Shown here one piece after another: positions 1 to 8,235 of a stretch of DNA of 64,000 bases. Below the pieces are notes generated by a model. The model made no database searches and was not told where the DNA came from. It saw nothing but the letters and a program-made list of their open reading frames with translations. Numbering within the stretch: the first letter of the stretch is position 1; every line of letters begins with the position of its first letter. Source of the DNA: CALBPI01 sp045110335 (GTDB lineage: Bacteria; Pseudomonadota; Gammaproteobacteria; Steroidobacterales; Woeseiaceae). The position numbers and the translations under genes are program-made. The stretch lies in NCBI GenBank assembly GCA_045110335.1, contig JBGCGB010000020.1, positions 1 through 64,000 on the forward strand. Direction: 5' to 3'.

Positions 1-5
1 TTCAT

Positions 6-869
6 CTATTGGTGTTTTACATGTACAGGCGACAATAGGTTAGTCCCGACACTCATGTAAATATCGTCGTACCGCACGCCACCATTTCCATAGGGTGAAT
101 TTTTTGAGCCCGTATTGCAGATCGTCATGAAAAATCTGAGCGGGTGAGCGCGCTGCATGCGAAAAACGGCGCCTTCAAAGACCCTTCTGCGTTTCTGGAA
201 CTCGCCGCCACGAACATACAGGTCATAGGTTTGGCCACCGATATCTGACTCTGAGTTGTTGACCACATACCAAACCTCATACCATTCACCGGGAACAAGC
301 GGCAGCGCCGCCGCTTCGGTCATCGGGTTTACGATGTCGGCATATCGGGAATCGCCGCCGCCGAGTACCTGTAAGGTACCGGAGTTCTTGTACCCATTTG
401 ACTCCAGTTTGTCTGTCACACGAATCATCGGCTCAAAGGCGTCATAGCCCTTCGTGCCAATCTCATCCGCTGCAACATTGGCCAGGCCAAACGAGTGATT
501 GTTGGGGAAGTACTCAACGTTGAAGCGGGTATAGATCGTATAGGTTTCGCCAACCTCGATAGTGACGGGGAGCGGCGCGAAGCCAATCGCTTTTCGGTTA
601 CCGACAATGCCATCAGCGGCCGGCTTCCTGAGCAAGAACCCATTGCCAGTTTGCCGACTGCGCTTTATCACGGCGACCTGAGCATTCGGCACATAGGGAT
701 CGGTGTTGTTATCTACATCGATGTGCGTCCATAAGTCGAGGCCAGACTCAAAGTCATCGACCAGTACCCAATCGGACTGACGCAACGGCACGTCATCAGA
801 TTGACTACTAACGCAGGCACTGCAAGCTAACAATAAACCAGTTGCCAGTATCCTGAGTAATCCGAGCAT
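6..869 (-). CDS. predicted secreted lipoprotein of unknown function
   Basis: About 287 residues. The chosen start gives a short signal peptide (MLGLLRILATGLLLAC) ending in a lipobox-like LLAC/SAC, and GAGG lies 8 bases upstream; an in-frame ATG at 926 would add 19 residues that do not look like a leader. The mature part is polar, rich in Gly, Asn and aromatic residues, with no motif I recognise. The stretch VDDFESGLDLW and the C-terminal GGVRYDDIYMSVG resemble the edge strands of jelly-roll or laminin-G-like carbohydrate-binding folds, but that is only an impression. It probably sits in the outer membrane or periplasm. The gene is complete, and no operon partner is visible. Function unknown. 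Confidence 0.75.
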   Translation of the reverse strand: MLGLLRILATGLLLACSACVSSQSDDVPLRQSDWVLVDDFESGLDLWTHIDVDNNTDPYVPNAQVAVIKRSRQTGNGFLLRKPAADGIVGNRKAIGFAPLPVTIEVGETYTIYTRFNVEYFPNNHSFGLANVAADEIGTKGYDAFEPMIRVTDKLESNGYKNSGTLQVLGGGDSRYADIVNPMTEAAALPLVPGEWYEVWYVVNNSESDIGGQTYDLYVRGGEFQKRRRVFEGAVFRMQRAHPLRFFMTICNTGSKNSPYGNGGVRYDDIYMSVGTNLLSPVHVKHQ

Positions 870-963
870 GTGGCCATCCTCACTCATAAAGACGCAAACG
901 CCACTACAATGAATGATTCGTCGCATGAACGCTACCGAAAAACAGCCCGGCGTTGCATCCTAG

Positions 964-1203
964 GCAGGTACGGTTATTGAGCACTTCGGCGATCGCTCAG
1001 TGCCGTTGAATCTTGGGCACGGCGGCGGTCCTGATCTTCAAGGTGTGATTGTTCCTGACCGGACAGTACTGGTGCTTGGTGACCATCGAGGTAACAGTCA
1101 TGATAGTCGATACTTCGGGTTTATCGCTGAACATGAACTTTACGGTCGTGCCGTTGCAATCTACTACTCGAGAAAAGAAGGGTTCCGCTGGGATGCGCTT
1201 TAG
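964..1203 (+). pseudogene. remnant of signal peptidase I (S26 family), C-terminal part only
   Basis: The frame reads EHFGDRSVPLNLG, then VPDRTVLVLGDHRGNSHDSRYFGF, ending with LYGRAVAIYYS. This matches the conserved C-terminal box of type I signal peptidases (GDNRDNSxDSRYWGF). An in-frame TAG at 961 precedes it, and no upstream sequence carries the catalytic Ser (SM) or Lys (RR) boxes, so the piece cannot be active. About 80 codons remain of a protein that is normally 220-320 residues. It lies next to the divergent start of the lipoprotein gene. I infer a deletion remnant; a short in-frame start such as GTG at 1000 could still give a 67-residue peptide. Confidence 0.7.
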
Positions 1204-1303
1204 CGATTGAATCGCCGATATGATATTCGTCGTTGAAGGCGAATTTTCCTTTCACCCCGGACAGTCGCTTCCTGGCACGCGACGCGAACATTGATTTCCG
1301 AAG

Positions 1304-1726
1304 TCACAGCAATTGTGTGACCTCAAAGGTAAATCCAATCAGTGCCAAGACCAGGCCGACACCACCTAATGTGTTGCCGCGACCCAAAAGAATTCCCAGT
1401 CGCAAGAGTTTTTCGATCGCAAGCACGAGTATTCCGACGACAACGGACAATACGGTCATCCCGATATTGAAATAGAGATTCAGTGCGGGGTTCCTGATCG
1501 ACACCGCGATTGCGCCGATAACCCAAGCGGCAACACAGACGCTGATGACCAGCACAATCCTGCGAGAGGCATCGTTCGATCTATGTGGTAGATTTGAATC
1601 CGATTCTATGCCCTCCAATGCTTCGGCAAGCCGGTTCGACGACAACGGTGAGTACAACTCAAGGGCGATCAGACTTAATCCCGCAAATTCTATGACTATT
1701 GCAAGCCATTGCATAACGCCGCTCAT
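1304..1726 (-). CDS. small integral membrane protein, unknown
   Basis: About 140 residues starting MSGVMQWLAIV. This ATG is preceded by GGAGG at a 6-base spacing, so it is preferred over the ATG 18 bases upstream. I see an N-terminal membrane segment, a polar stretch (about residues 25-55) with Ser/Asn/Arg, and three hydrophobic segments ending near the C-terminus (FTFEVTQLL). The pattern suggests four membrane passes with a short cytoplasmic or periplasmic loop. No catalytic or binding motif is visible. It stands alone, divergent from the serine hydrolase gene. Function unknown. Confidence 0.7.
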   Translation of the reverse strand: MSGVMQWLAIVIEFAGLSLIALELYSPLSSNRLAEALEGIESDSNLPHRSNDASRRIVLVISVCVAAWVIGAIAVSIRNPALNLYFNIGMTVLSVVVGILVLAIEKLLRLGILLGRGNTLGGVGLVLALIGFTFEVTQLL

Positions 1727-1979
1727 GAGTAACCTCCACTGCAAAACTGCCTGAAACAGATATTACAACTCGAGCTTATCGGAATGATAGTATCGACTGC
1801 CGGCGGGCTCTCGTAAGGCTGTGCAGTTGAATTTGAGCGAGTTACGACAGGGACAAACACGGATGTCACTTGATAGACTTCCGACAATTCTGTCATCAAC
1901 GCCCTGCTGAAGGATGAAACCAGTTGTTCCAGCAATTCTTGAGCAATCTGTCGTGAGTGCCTATCCCCGCGATACCCTT

Positions 1980-3809
1980 ATGCTGCGCCGGATATCACGC
2001 AAGGCACTGACGTGCATCATGGTGGTCTCTGGCTGTCTCGTCGGAGCAGCCGCTGAGACTGATTTGCATCAAAGTGTCGAGAGAGTCCTCATCGAAGAAA
2101 ATCTTATTGGGATAGCGTGGGCGCTAGTTCACGAAACCGGTGAGCAAAGCGTTGGCGCTGCAGGGTTGCGAGACAATCGCGCGGATGTCGCTTTCACCAC
2201 CTCAACACGTTTTCATGTGGGTTCATTGACCAAAAGCTTGTTGGCAATAGGTGTGCTCAGGTTGGCAACTGAAAGGCGTATCGACCTTGATGCTCCGGCG
2301 TTGGATTATCTTCCGAGCCTTTCTCTTGGTAACCCTAAGACAGCGTTTTCGAAGGTCACCGTTCGACACCTTCTGGATCATACAGCCGGTCTAAACGATG
2401 CACAGTTGTGGCAATTGTTCAGCGAGCATGCGGATCCAGATGCGCCTCTCGCTATCGCGTTTCCGGACCCGCAAGAACTGTTACAGGTTCGTTCGAAACC
2501 AGGGTCGCAATTTTCTTACTCCAACATGGGTTACACCTTGCTCGGGATGATTATCGAATCGGTCGTCGGCGATCGGTATGAAACCTATCTCGACAATCAC
2601 GTTCTGGCGCCTCTCGGTATGCACCACAGTACATTTACGTATACGACGCAGGAGGGTCAACGGGCTGATCCGACGCTGGCATGGGGTCATGTCGATGATG
2701 GATCGCCAATCTCCGCCAGCCCAATGTTCCTTCGGCCCGCCGGGCAGTTCACTACGACAGCAGCCGATATGGCTCGATTCACGAGTTTCATGATGAGCGA
2801 CGGCTCGATTGATGGCAGTACTTTCGTGGACGGGTTGTTGATGCGCTCCAGAGGCCAGCCATTTGGGACAGATACGGCTAACGAAGGTCTTGTTGCTGGG
2901 TACGCTCTCGGCATTGCACGGCGAGACCGACACGGCGTCGTTGGCTACTGTCACGGCGGCAACGTTGTCGGTTTCGTTGCTATGCTTTGTATTTTCCCGA
3001 GTGAACACAAAGGGTTTGTGTTTAGCGTGAACACGGACAGCGAAACGGCAAACTACGGGCGACTTCAGAGTCTGTTCATCGACGCCCTGAGTATCGATCA
3101 GCCGGCGCCTCCCAAAACAGCGAAGCCTCGTACAGACATATCCGAGTGGTACGGTTGGTATGTTCTCAGCCCAAATCGTTTTCAGATGTTTGAGTACCTC
3201 GACACGGTATTCGGTGCGATCCGTATTTCCGCGGATGGTGACTCGCTGACTATGACTTCGATGCAGCAAGAAACGCGTCAATTGCGGCCAGTTGGCGCCC
3301 ACCTTTATTCGGTCAATGATCGAGCCACTACCTCACATGTCGTCTTCCGTGGCGACGAAGGTCAATACCTAATCAGCGACGGATTCAAGACATATAAAAA
3401 TGTCTCAACAGTCTATTTGGCGGCACACTGGGCAAGCATACTCTTTGGGCTTGCAGGATTGCTGTGGCTATTCGTCGCGGGCTTTATCGCGCTCTTTCGA
3501 TATCGCTTTAGCGTTGTCGATCAACCGGTGGCTCCCGCTTTTTTGGCGACGGCGATGTTGTTGCTCCCCATACCATTTTTTTTCTCGCAGTCGTTCTTGG
3601 CGCTTGGTGATTTCACCCTGGCAAGCGCTATACTCGCCATCGTCACGCTCTTGCTACCGGTCGGTATGTTCCTCACGATCTTGCTTGCGGTGAAAAGGCG
3701 TTCCGAGTCGCGGATTATTGTATTGCATGGATTGGCAGCAGCGTTCGTTTTGCAATGGTGTGTCGTACTCGCTGTAGCTGACTTGTTGCCCTTTAGATTG
3801 TGGGCGTAG
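1980..3809 (+). CDS. class C beta-lactamase-like serine hydrolase with C-terminal membrane domain
   Basis: About 609 residues. A signal peptide covers the first ~26 residues. The penicillin-binding/esterase fold (beta-lactamase family, PF00144-type) follows: SLTK (Ser82-Lys85) gives the nucleophile and general base, YSN (from Tyr180) is the second motif, and HGG in GYCHGGNVVG replaces the KTG triad. A polar spacer of ~150 residues leads to four hydrophobic segments in the last ~130 residues, so the catalytic domain is probably periplasmic and tethered to the inner membrane. Such proteins are esterases, peptidases or amidases more often than true beta-lactamases. The start is uncertain: an ATG-proximal leader fits best, but no strong Shine-Dalgarno is seen and a longer N-terminus from 1914 is possible. 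Confidence 0.85.
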   Translation: MLRRISRKALTCIMVVSGCLVGAAAETDLHQSVERVLIEENLIGIAWALVHETGEQSVGAAGLRDNRADVAFTTSTRFHVGSLTKSLLAIGVLRLATERRIDLDAPALDYLPSLSLGNPKTAFSKVTVRHLLDHTAGLNDAQLWQLFSEHADPDAPLAIAFPDPQELLQVRSKPGSQFSYSNMGYTLLGMIIESVVGDRYETYLDNHVLAPLGMHHSTFTYTTQEGQRADPTLAWGHVDDGSPISASPMFLRPAGQFTTTAADMARFTSFMMSDGSIDGSTFVDGLLMRSRGQPFGTDTANEGLVAGYALGIARRDRHGVVGYCHGGNVVGFVAMLCIFPSEHKGFVFSVNTDSETANYGRLQSLFIDALSIDQPAPPKTAKPRTDISEWYGWYVLSPNRFQMFEYLDTVFGAIRISADGDSLTMTSMQQETRQLRPVGAHLYSVNDRATTSHVVFRGDEGQYLISDGFKTYKNVSTVYLAAHWASILFGLAGLLWLFVAGFIALFRYRFSVVDQPVAPAFLATAMLLLPIPFFFSQSFLALGDFTLASAILAIVTLLLPVGMFLTILLAVKRRSESRIIVLHGLAAAFVLQWCVVLAVADLLPFRLWA

Positions 3810-4119
3810 CGGCGCCTCCCCGGTAGGCACAAATCAGTGTTTTAGCTAACGACATCTCCTCCCTGCGATCTGTATATCAGTGCAGCTCTACCTTCCAGAT
3901 AGTTCCATGTCATTTCATATTGGCGCCTGTCCTCGCTGAACCGCATCGCGACTAGTCATCCGGAGTTGATCAATGAAGCCAAGAAAGAGGGTCAAATCAA
4001 TTTACAATTTAGACGAGGATTGTCGGTTGCTGGATCTGATAGGATCCGTTTGACTCTTTTTCCTTTTCTCGACACCGCCAAAAGTTTACCGCTGATAGAA
4101 AACGGATGGACCAAGCACT
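3810..4119. other. intergenic stretch, no gene seen
   Basis: About 310 bases between two plus-strand hydrolase genes. The only open frames are very short (for example a 26-codon frame at about 3973) and lack coding character. I see no clear hairpin terminator or operator. It probably holds the promoter of the downstream hydrolase. Confidence 0.5.
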
Positions 4120-4278
4120 ATGATCACTAATACCGCAACCAAGTCTCGACGCAATCGTTTGTCGCTTCTTCGAATGTCGGGTGGTTGGAGCGCGGTCGTC
4201 ATAACCTATTTCGTCGGTTGCATCGTGTTCATCGCCAGTTTTTTGGCGTTGCACTGCTCGTCAGCAACCCGATCATAT
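4120..4278 (+). other. overlapping N-terminal frame of the hydrolase, with T6 slippery run
   Basis: A 52-codon frame starting MITNTATK encodes a clear membrane segment (WSAVVITYFVGCIVFIASF) and then runs to a TGA. At 4239-4244 there is a run of six T, read here as AGT TTT TTG, the classic X_XXY_YYZ heptamer for -1 slippage. A -1 shift at this point enters exactly the frame of the hydrolase (FFGVALLVSNPIIL), giving a sensible two-helix membrane anchor. So this is most likely the true N-terminus of the 4185-5417 protein, joined by programmed or transcriptional slippage, or split by a single-base deletion or sequencing error in the T run. Confidence 0.55.
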
Positions 4279-5417
4279 TGATTGGCACGGGTTTGGTTTT
4301 TGCGGCCGCGGTTGTTTATCTGGGTTCACATTTATCCGCCCGGATACTGAAAACGACAAGATCGAATCGGTTTGCTTGCATTCAAAGTGCTTCCTTTTCA
4401 ACGATACTGCTTGGCCTTATCGCTGTTTTCTTACTTCGACCGTTGATGCCAGAATCAGATCCGACATTTCTGAAACCACATGATGGTGTCGAATATTGGG
4501 AATTGACGACGGGGTCTACCGTAGCGGTGCGACACCTTGTTGGGAACAGTGGTCATGTCCCGATCGTTTATGTGCACGGCGGCCCAGGCGCATATAGCGT
4601 CTTGTGGCAGCCGATTGCTAGAACGGTGTCACCCTTAAATGAGGCGGGTCACGACGTCTATTTTTATGATCAGGTTGGAGGGGGGTTGTCCGAACGTTTG
4701 GACAATATCGAAGCGTATTCACTGGCGCGTCACATCGAGGATCTTCATGCGATCCAGGAAAGAATCGGAGCAGAAAAGGTGATCATATTGGCGTCATCGT
4801 TCGGCGCGACCCTTACTGCTAACTACATGGTGAAGTATCCGGACAGCGTGACTTTGGCTGTCTTTTCGTCTCCTGGGCCTTTGTACAAGCCTGATTGGAT
4901 GGACAAAGATGAAGGCAGCTTAGATGACACGCTATCGACGGGCGATAAGCGCGCATTTGATGCGATGATCTACCGCCCAAGGTTACTCGCTGCATTGATT
5001 CTAAGTGACATTAATCCCGCGGCTGCCGTCAGGTTCGCGCCGGAACATGAGTTGGGTTCACTTTTTGATGAGATAGCCAATCGCTTCTATTTGCAGGGCG
5101 CGATGTGCGAGTCCTCAAGCATGGACGCAATGTCGGCCGGATATGGTTTTTGGTTCAACAAAATGACCGGCAATACCCTTGCAGAGAACCCTAATGACCC
5201 CAAGCCTCAATTAATGCGAGACACAACACCCTTGCTGGTGCTTCGGGGCGAATGCGATTACAAAACAATGGCTGTCGCAGAGCAGTATGTTTCCGTATTT
5301 CCCAATGCGGTAATGCATGAAATTGAAATGGCCGGGCATTTGCTAGTGCACGAGCAGTCAGAGCTGTATTTACAATTCGTGACAGAGTTTATTGCTCGAC
5401 AATTGCTTCGGCAATAA
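4185..5417 (+). CDS. membrane-anchored alpha/beta-hydrolase, proline iminopeptidase-like
   Basis: The open frame gives 410 residues, but the first ~18 (basic, unlike a leader) are probably not real; see the overlapping frame at 4120. Two hydrophobic segments (VSNPIILIGTGLVFAAAV and STILLGLIAVFLL) precede the hydrolase domain. The oxyanion motif HGGPG, the nucleophile elbow ASSFGA (Ser, with Gly replaced by Ala at its first position) and a C-terminal GHLL histidine fit the prolyl aminopeptidase/AB-hydrolase family. RGECDYK is a likely acid-residue loop. The substrate may be a peptide or an ester. It follows another membrane-tethered serine hydrolase on the same strand, about 375 bases apart. 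Family call firm; N-terminus uncertain. Confidence 0.8.
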   Translation: MERGRHNLFRRLHRVHRQFFGVALLVSNPIILIGTGLVFAAAVVYLGSHLSARILKTTRSNRFACIQSASFSTILLGLIAVFLLRPLMPESDPTFLKPHDGVEYWELTTGSTVAVRHLVGNSGHVPIVYVHGGPGAYSVLWQPIARTVSPLNEAGHDVYFYDQVGGGLSERLDNIEAYSLARHIEDLHAIQERIGAEKVIILASSFGATLTANYMVKYPDSVTLAVFSSPGPLYKPDWMDKDEGSLDDTLSTGDKRAFDAMIYRPRLLAALILSDINPAAAVRFAPEHELGSLFDEIANRFYLQGAMCESSSMDAMSAGYGFWFNKMTGNTLAENPNDPKPQLMRDTTPLLVLRGECDYKTMAVAEQYVSVFPNAVMHEIEMAGHLLVHEQSELYLQFVTEFIARQLLRQ

Positions 5418-5477
5418 AGGGTCGGACCGATTCAAGATTTCGAAATGAAATGCCAAGCTAGGTCTGTTGTTCCATAC

Positions 5478-5846
5478 CTAATTAACAGCGATGTCATCGA
5501 TGATCTTTTTGTAGCCGCTGCTGGTCTGTCCGTTTTTCTGTTCTGCAGCATCCTTGCGCGCCAGGTAGAACAGGCGTTCAAAGAAATCCTGACGCCACGC
5601 TTCTCGTTCTTGCAGCGCGGTTTCATCGAATTCAATTTGTTCAATACCCTTTGCGAGATCAATACCATGCTCCAGCGCGACTCGCTCCTGGGCGTCGATG
5701 CGATCTCGCATCACCGCGAGTTCGCTGGCCATAACCATGACCATCGACATGAGTTGATCGACACCTTCTGCCTCAAAGAAAGCGGGTCTCTTGCCTTTTG
5801 AATCCTTGATTACCTGAGGTCGGTCTTTGTTCGGAGTGTCAGTCAT
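5478..5846 (-). CDS. small protein translationally coupled to a methyltransferase
   Basis: 122 residues beginning MTDTPNKDRPQVIKDSKGK. It is predominantly helical and charged, with a methionine-rich helix (VDQLMSMVMVMASELAVMRDRI) and a Glu-rich helix after it. There is no signal peptide or membrane segment. Its ATG overlaps the stop codon of the preceding methyltransferase gene (TAATG), so the two are almost certainly co-translated and may form a complex. I do not recognise the family. The context suggests an accessory or regulatory subunit of the methyltransferase. Confidence 0.7.
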   Translation of the reverse strand: MTDTPNKDRPQVIKDSKGKRPAFFEAEGVDQLMSMVMVMASELAVMRDRIDAQERVALEHGIDLAKGIEQIEFDETALQEREAWRQDFFERLFYLARKDAAEQKNGQTSSGYKKIIDDIAVN

Positions 5847-7075
5847 TACGCTGCCTTTTCATCCGCAAAGGGTTTGTCCGCAACAAGAACCTGCCAGCCG
5901 CCACCAGGCGCGAATTCGCCCGCCGTAAAGTCGCGGTCGGCCACTTCTTCTGCAGTCTCTTCATCATAGCCCGGGGTTTGCGCAGCGAACTCCATAATGG
6001 CCATCGGTGCATTATCAAATTTGACTGAATCAAGAGGGAAACCGGCGTTTCCGGCTAACTCAATTTGATCCATGTCGCGCATTGCGCCCCAGAATGGTTC
6101 GTTGTTGTACCAAGTCTCGTTGTCGAGAATAAACTGGGTAAAAGGGTCCATCAGGTCGAACGGGGGCAAATCCGCATGAATCATTATCCCGCCCGGAGCA
6201 AGTACGCGATTGCACTCTTTGAAAATTCTGGGCATAGCTTTGCCACTGGTCTCATGAAGCAATATATGACTTACAACGAGATCAAAATGTCCGTCGTCGA
6301 AGGTGGTTTCCTCGGCATTCATCTGGGCGAAGTTGACATCTAGTCCGAAAGCTTGCGCTCTGGCATGTGCGTAACGAATGACTGGTGCACCCGCATCGAT
6401 ACCCCAGATCTCAGCGTCCGGAAAATACTCTTTGTAGGGCAGGGTGGAGTGGCCCACGGTACACCCCATATCGAGGATCCGTTTTGGTTTGAAGTTCGGG
6501 CGATTGCGTTTCAGGTAATTGCATACCGATCGTCCCATGTCGTCATTATTCGGACCGGTGTAGCCCATCGAATAGAGATAAACACCTCGATCATAGAGAA
6601 GACCCGCCGCAATATCGTCTTTGGTGACTTCGCTGCAATACCCACCAGGCATACAGTGGATATCCAAAGCACTTACGTAGCGCGGTGGTTCAAAATCTTC
6701 TGGAATTGCCAGTTTTGCATTGGCCCGAGCAGACAGCTGTCGTGCTTTTTCGATGAGTTCCGGCAATTGCCGATCAATACTGATATTCGTGGCTTCCCAC
6801 AATAATTCCTGCGATATACGATTGATTGAGGCGTAAAGCCGAAAATACGGGTCCTTGACCATGCCCTTGCGAATGTCGTGGCGGTCTTCAATGGGTCGTT
6901 CATTCTCGCGTTCAAATTGGCGCGATACACGATTGCCAAACACCGGCCCAAGGCCCACCAGCAAATTCTGCTGGATAAAACTCTTCATGCTCTTGGCGAA
7001 CTCCTGGCGGGAAGCTTCATCATGGGTATTTTCTGGCAGCATGTCATGCTGAGCTTGCTGGAAACAATTGAGCAC
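5846..7075 (-). CDS. class I SAM-dependent methyltransferase
   Basis: 409 residues from a GTG start, supported by AGAGG six bases upstream. The first ~180 residues form an unrecognised helical domain containing HCMPGGYCSEV. The Rossmann methyltransferase domain follows: motif I ILDMGCTVGHS, the acidic end of strand 2 (EIWGIDAG), motif FDLVVSHILLHE and the post-motif VLAPGGIMIHADLP. Such two-part enzymes often methylate small molecules; the substrate is not deducible here. It is followed by an overlapping small gene and preceded by a Crp/Fnr regulator on the same strand. A near-consensus FNR box lies about 76 bases upstream of the start, suggesting oxygen- or redox-linked control. Confidence 0.85.
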   Translation of the reverse strand: MLNCFQQAQHDMLPENTHDEASRQEFAKSMKSFIQQNLLVGLGPVFGNRVSRQFERENERPIEDRHDIRKGMVKDPYFRLYASINRISQELLWEATNISIDRQLPELIEKARQLSARANAKLAIPEDFEPPRYVSALDIHCMPGGYCSEVTKDDIAAGLLYDRGVYLYSMGYTGPNNDDMGRSVCNYLKRNRPNFKPKRILDMGCTVGHSTLPYKEYFPDAEIWGIDAGAPVIRYAHARAQAFGLDVNFAQMNAEETTFDDGHFDLVVSHILLHETSGKAMPRIFKECNRVLAPGGIMIHADLPPFDLMDPFTQFILDNETWYNNEPFWGAMRDMDQIELAGNAGFPLDSVKFDNAPMAIMEFAAQTPGYDEETAEEVADRDFTAGEFAPGGGWQVLVADKPFADEKAA

Positions 7076-7150
7076 GTATCACCTCTGATTTGATAGCACG
7101 ATTGACATTCTCAAGCTTGCCATAGTAGTTAGTGTGGTGCACGGTCTGCC

Positions 7151-7164
7151 ATGATAAATATCAA
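7151..7164 (-). promoter_or_regulatory. possible FNR/CRP-type operator
   Basis: ATGATAAATATCAA matches the FNR consensus TTGAT-N4-ATCAA at 9 of 10 defined positions. It lies between a Crp/Fnr-family gene and the methyltransferase it may control. This position suits activation of the methyltransferase pair. One such site can occur by chance, so this is tentative. Confidence 0.35.
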
Positions 7165-7206
7165 CCATCGATCGCCCGGCAATCTGCGGACGCCGCATTG
7201 CCGTTT

Positions 7207-7863
7207 CTAATCGATAACACCCATTTCACTAACTCGGTCGAGATCTTTAATCGCGATAGAATGAGGGCCGAGAATGTCAATGAGCCCGGTGTTCTTTAGC
7301 TTGGTCATAGAGCGACTGACTGTTTCCACCGTCAGCCCCAGATAATCTGCGATGTCCAAGCGCGTCATCGGTAATTCGACGCAGCTAACATCGGCATCCG
7401 GAAGTCGGTCGAGCAAGTGCATAAATAAATAACACAATCGCTCCAAAGCCTTTTTTTGGCCGAGCAGGTAAAGCTGGTCGAGCATCATTGACAAGACGAG
7501 TTTGCGGATGTTCTGTAAATTTTCACCAAGCAACGGAAGCTTCTCAGCCAGTTCGTGAAGTTTTTGGTGGTTGAACTGGTGAGCGGTCAAGGGCGTGAGG
7601 CTCTTTACACCGAACTCAAACTTCTTTGACAAACCAACTAGATCGCCGGGGAAAATAAACGAGAGGACTTGCCGGCGTCCAGCGCTCGAAACACGCTCCG
7701 CGACGGCGCACCCGGATGCAATCGTGTAGACGAAATCTGCTGGTGTGTTTTGTTCACACAAATACTGGCGCTTACCCAGAACCTTCGTTTTGGAATGGAG
7801 GCCCAAGAGATCCAGGTCCTTTTTCGACAACGATTTGTAAAGCACCGAGTTCTTATCAAACAT
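7207..7863 (-). CDS. Crp/Fnr-family transcriptional regulator
   Basis: 218 residues. The N-terminal two thirds form a cyclic-nucleotide-binding-like beta-roll (ASGCAVAERVSSAGRRQVLSF, FPGDLVG), followed by a long dimerisation helix. A C-terminal winged helix carries the recognition segment PMTRLDIADYLGLTVETVSRSM, typical of FNR/FixK proteins (conserved E and SR that contact the TTGAT half-site). The four-cysteine cluster of oxygen-sensing FNR is not evident; the few Cys present are scattered. A FixK-like regulator, or one sensing another signal, is therefore more likely. It precedes the methyltransferase gene on the same strand. Confidence 0.88.
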   Translation of the reverse strand: MFDKNSVLYKSLSKKDLDLLGLHSKTKVLGKRQYLCEQNTPADFVYTIASGCAVAERVSSAGRRQVLSFIFPGDLVGLSKKFEFGVKSLTPLTAHQFNHQKLHELAEKLPLLGENLQNIRKLVLSMMLDQLYLLGQKKALERLCYLFMHLLDRLPDADVSCVELPMTRLDIADYLGLTVETVSRSMTKLKNTGLIDILGPHSIAIKDLDRVSEMGVID

Positions 7864-8235
7864 GCATCATCCATGTTAGAGCAGCAATCATTGCGTTTGG
7901 CCATAGAAATTGAGCGTTAAGCAGCGCCCGTGGTCAAAAAAACCAAGCTTGCGGTACACTTTAAATTAATCGCCTACATTTGTCAGTACGCGCTCGGCCG
8001 CTCCGGCATTTCGCAGCGACAGATGGCCGAGTATGCAGCGGACCTCTTGGCCTGAGGCTTGATTTCCGCTCCCAAGAATTGCCGGTTCAATTCCAACTTG
8101 CCAGTTCCGGCTGTCAGTGTTCACGCCGCAAAGACTGGCAGAATTATCGGTGCTACCGAAGCAGTCTTTGGCGTTATGGACTCAACGGATGGCTATCTGG
8201 GGTGATCAAATAGACGAAATACGCCAGCCGGCAAT
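7864..8235. other. intergenic stretch, no gene seen
   Basis: About 370 bases between the end of the aldehyde dehydrogenase gene and the start of the Crp/Fnr gene, both on the minus strand. It contains a poly-A patch and an AT-rich TTTAAATTAAT patch near 7960, but no convincing promoter hexamer pair, RNA gene or coding frame. The short open frames here have biased, shadow-like composition. Confidence 0.5.

Noticed and set aside
2481..3302. 273-residue open frame antisense to the first serine hydrolase gene
   Set aside because: Shadow of a gene with SLTK and YSN motifs; composition is non-coding.
7980..8213. 77-residue plus-strand frame in the gap before the aldehyde dehydrogenase end
   Set aside because: Arg/Ser/Cys rich with no leader, ribosome site or known motif.
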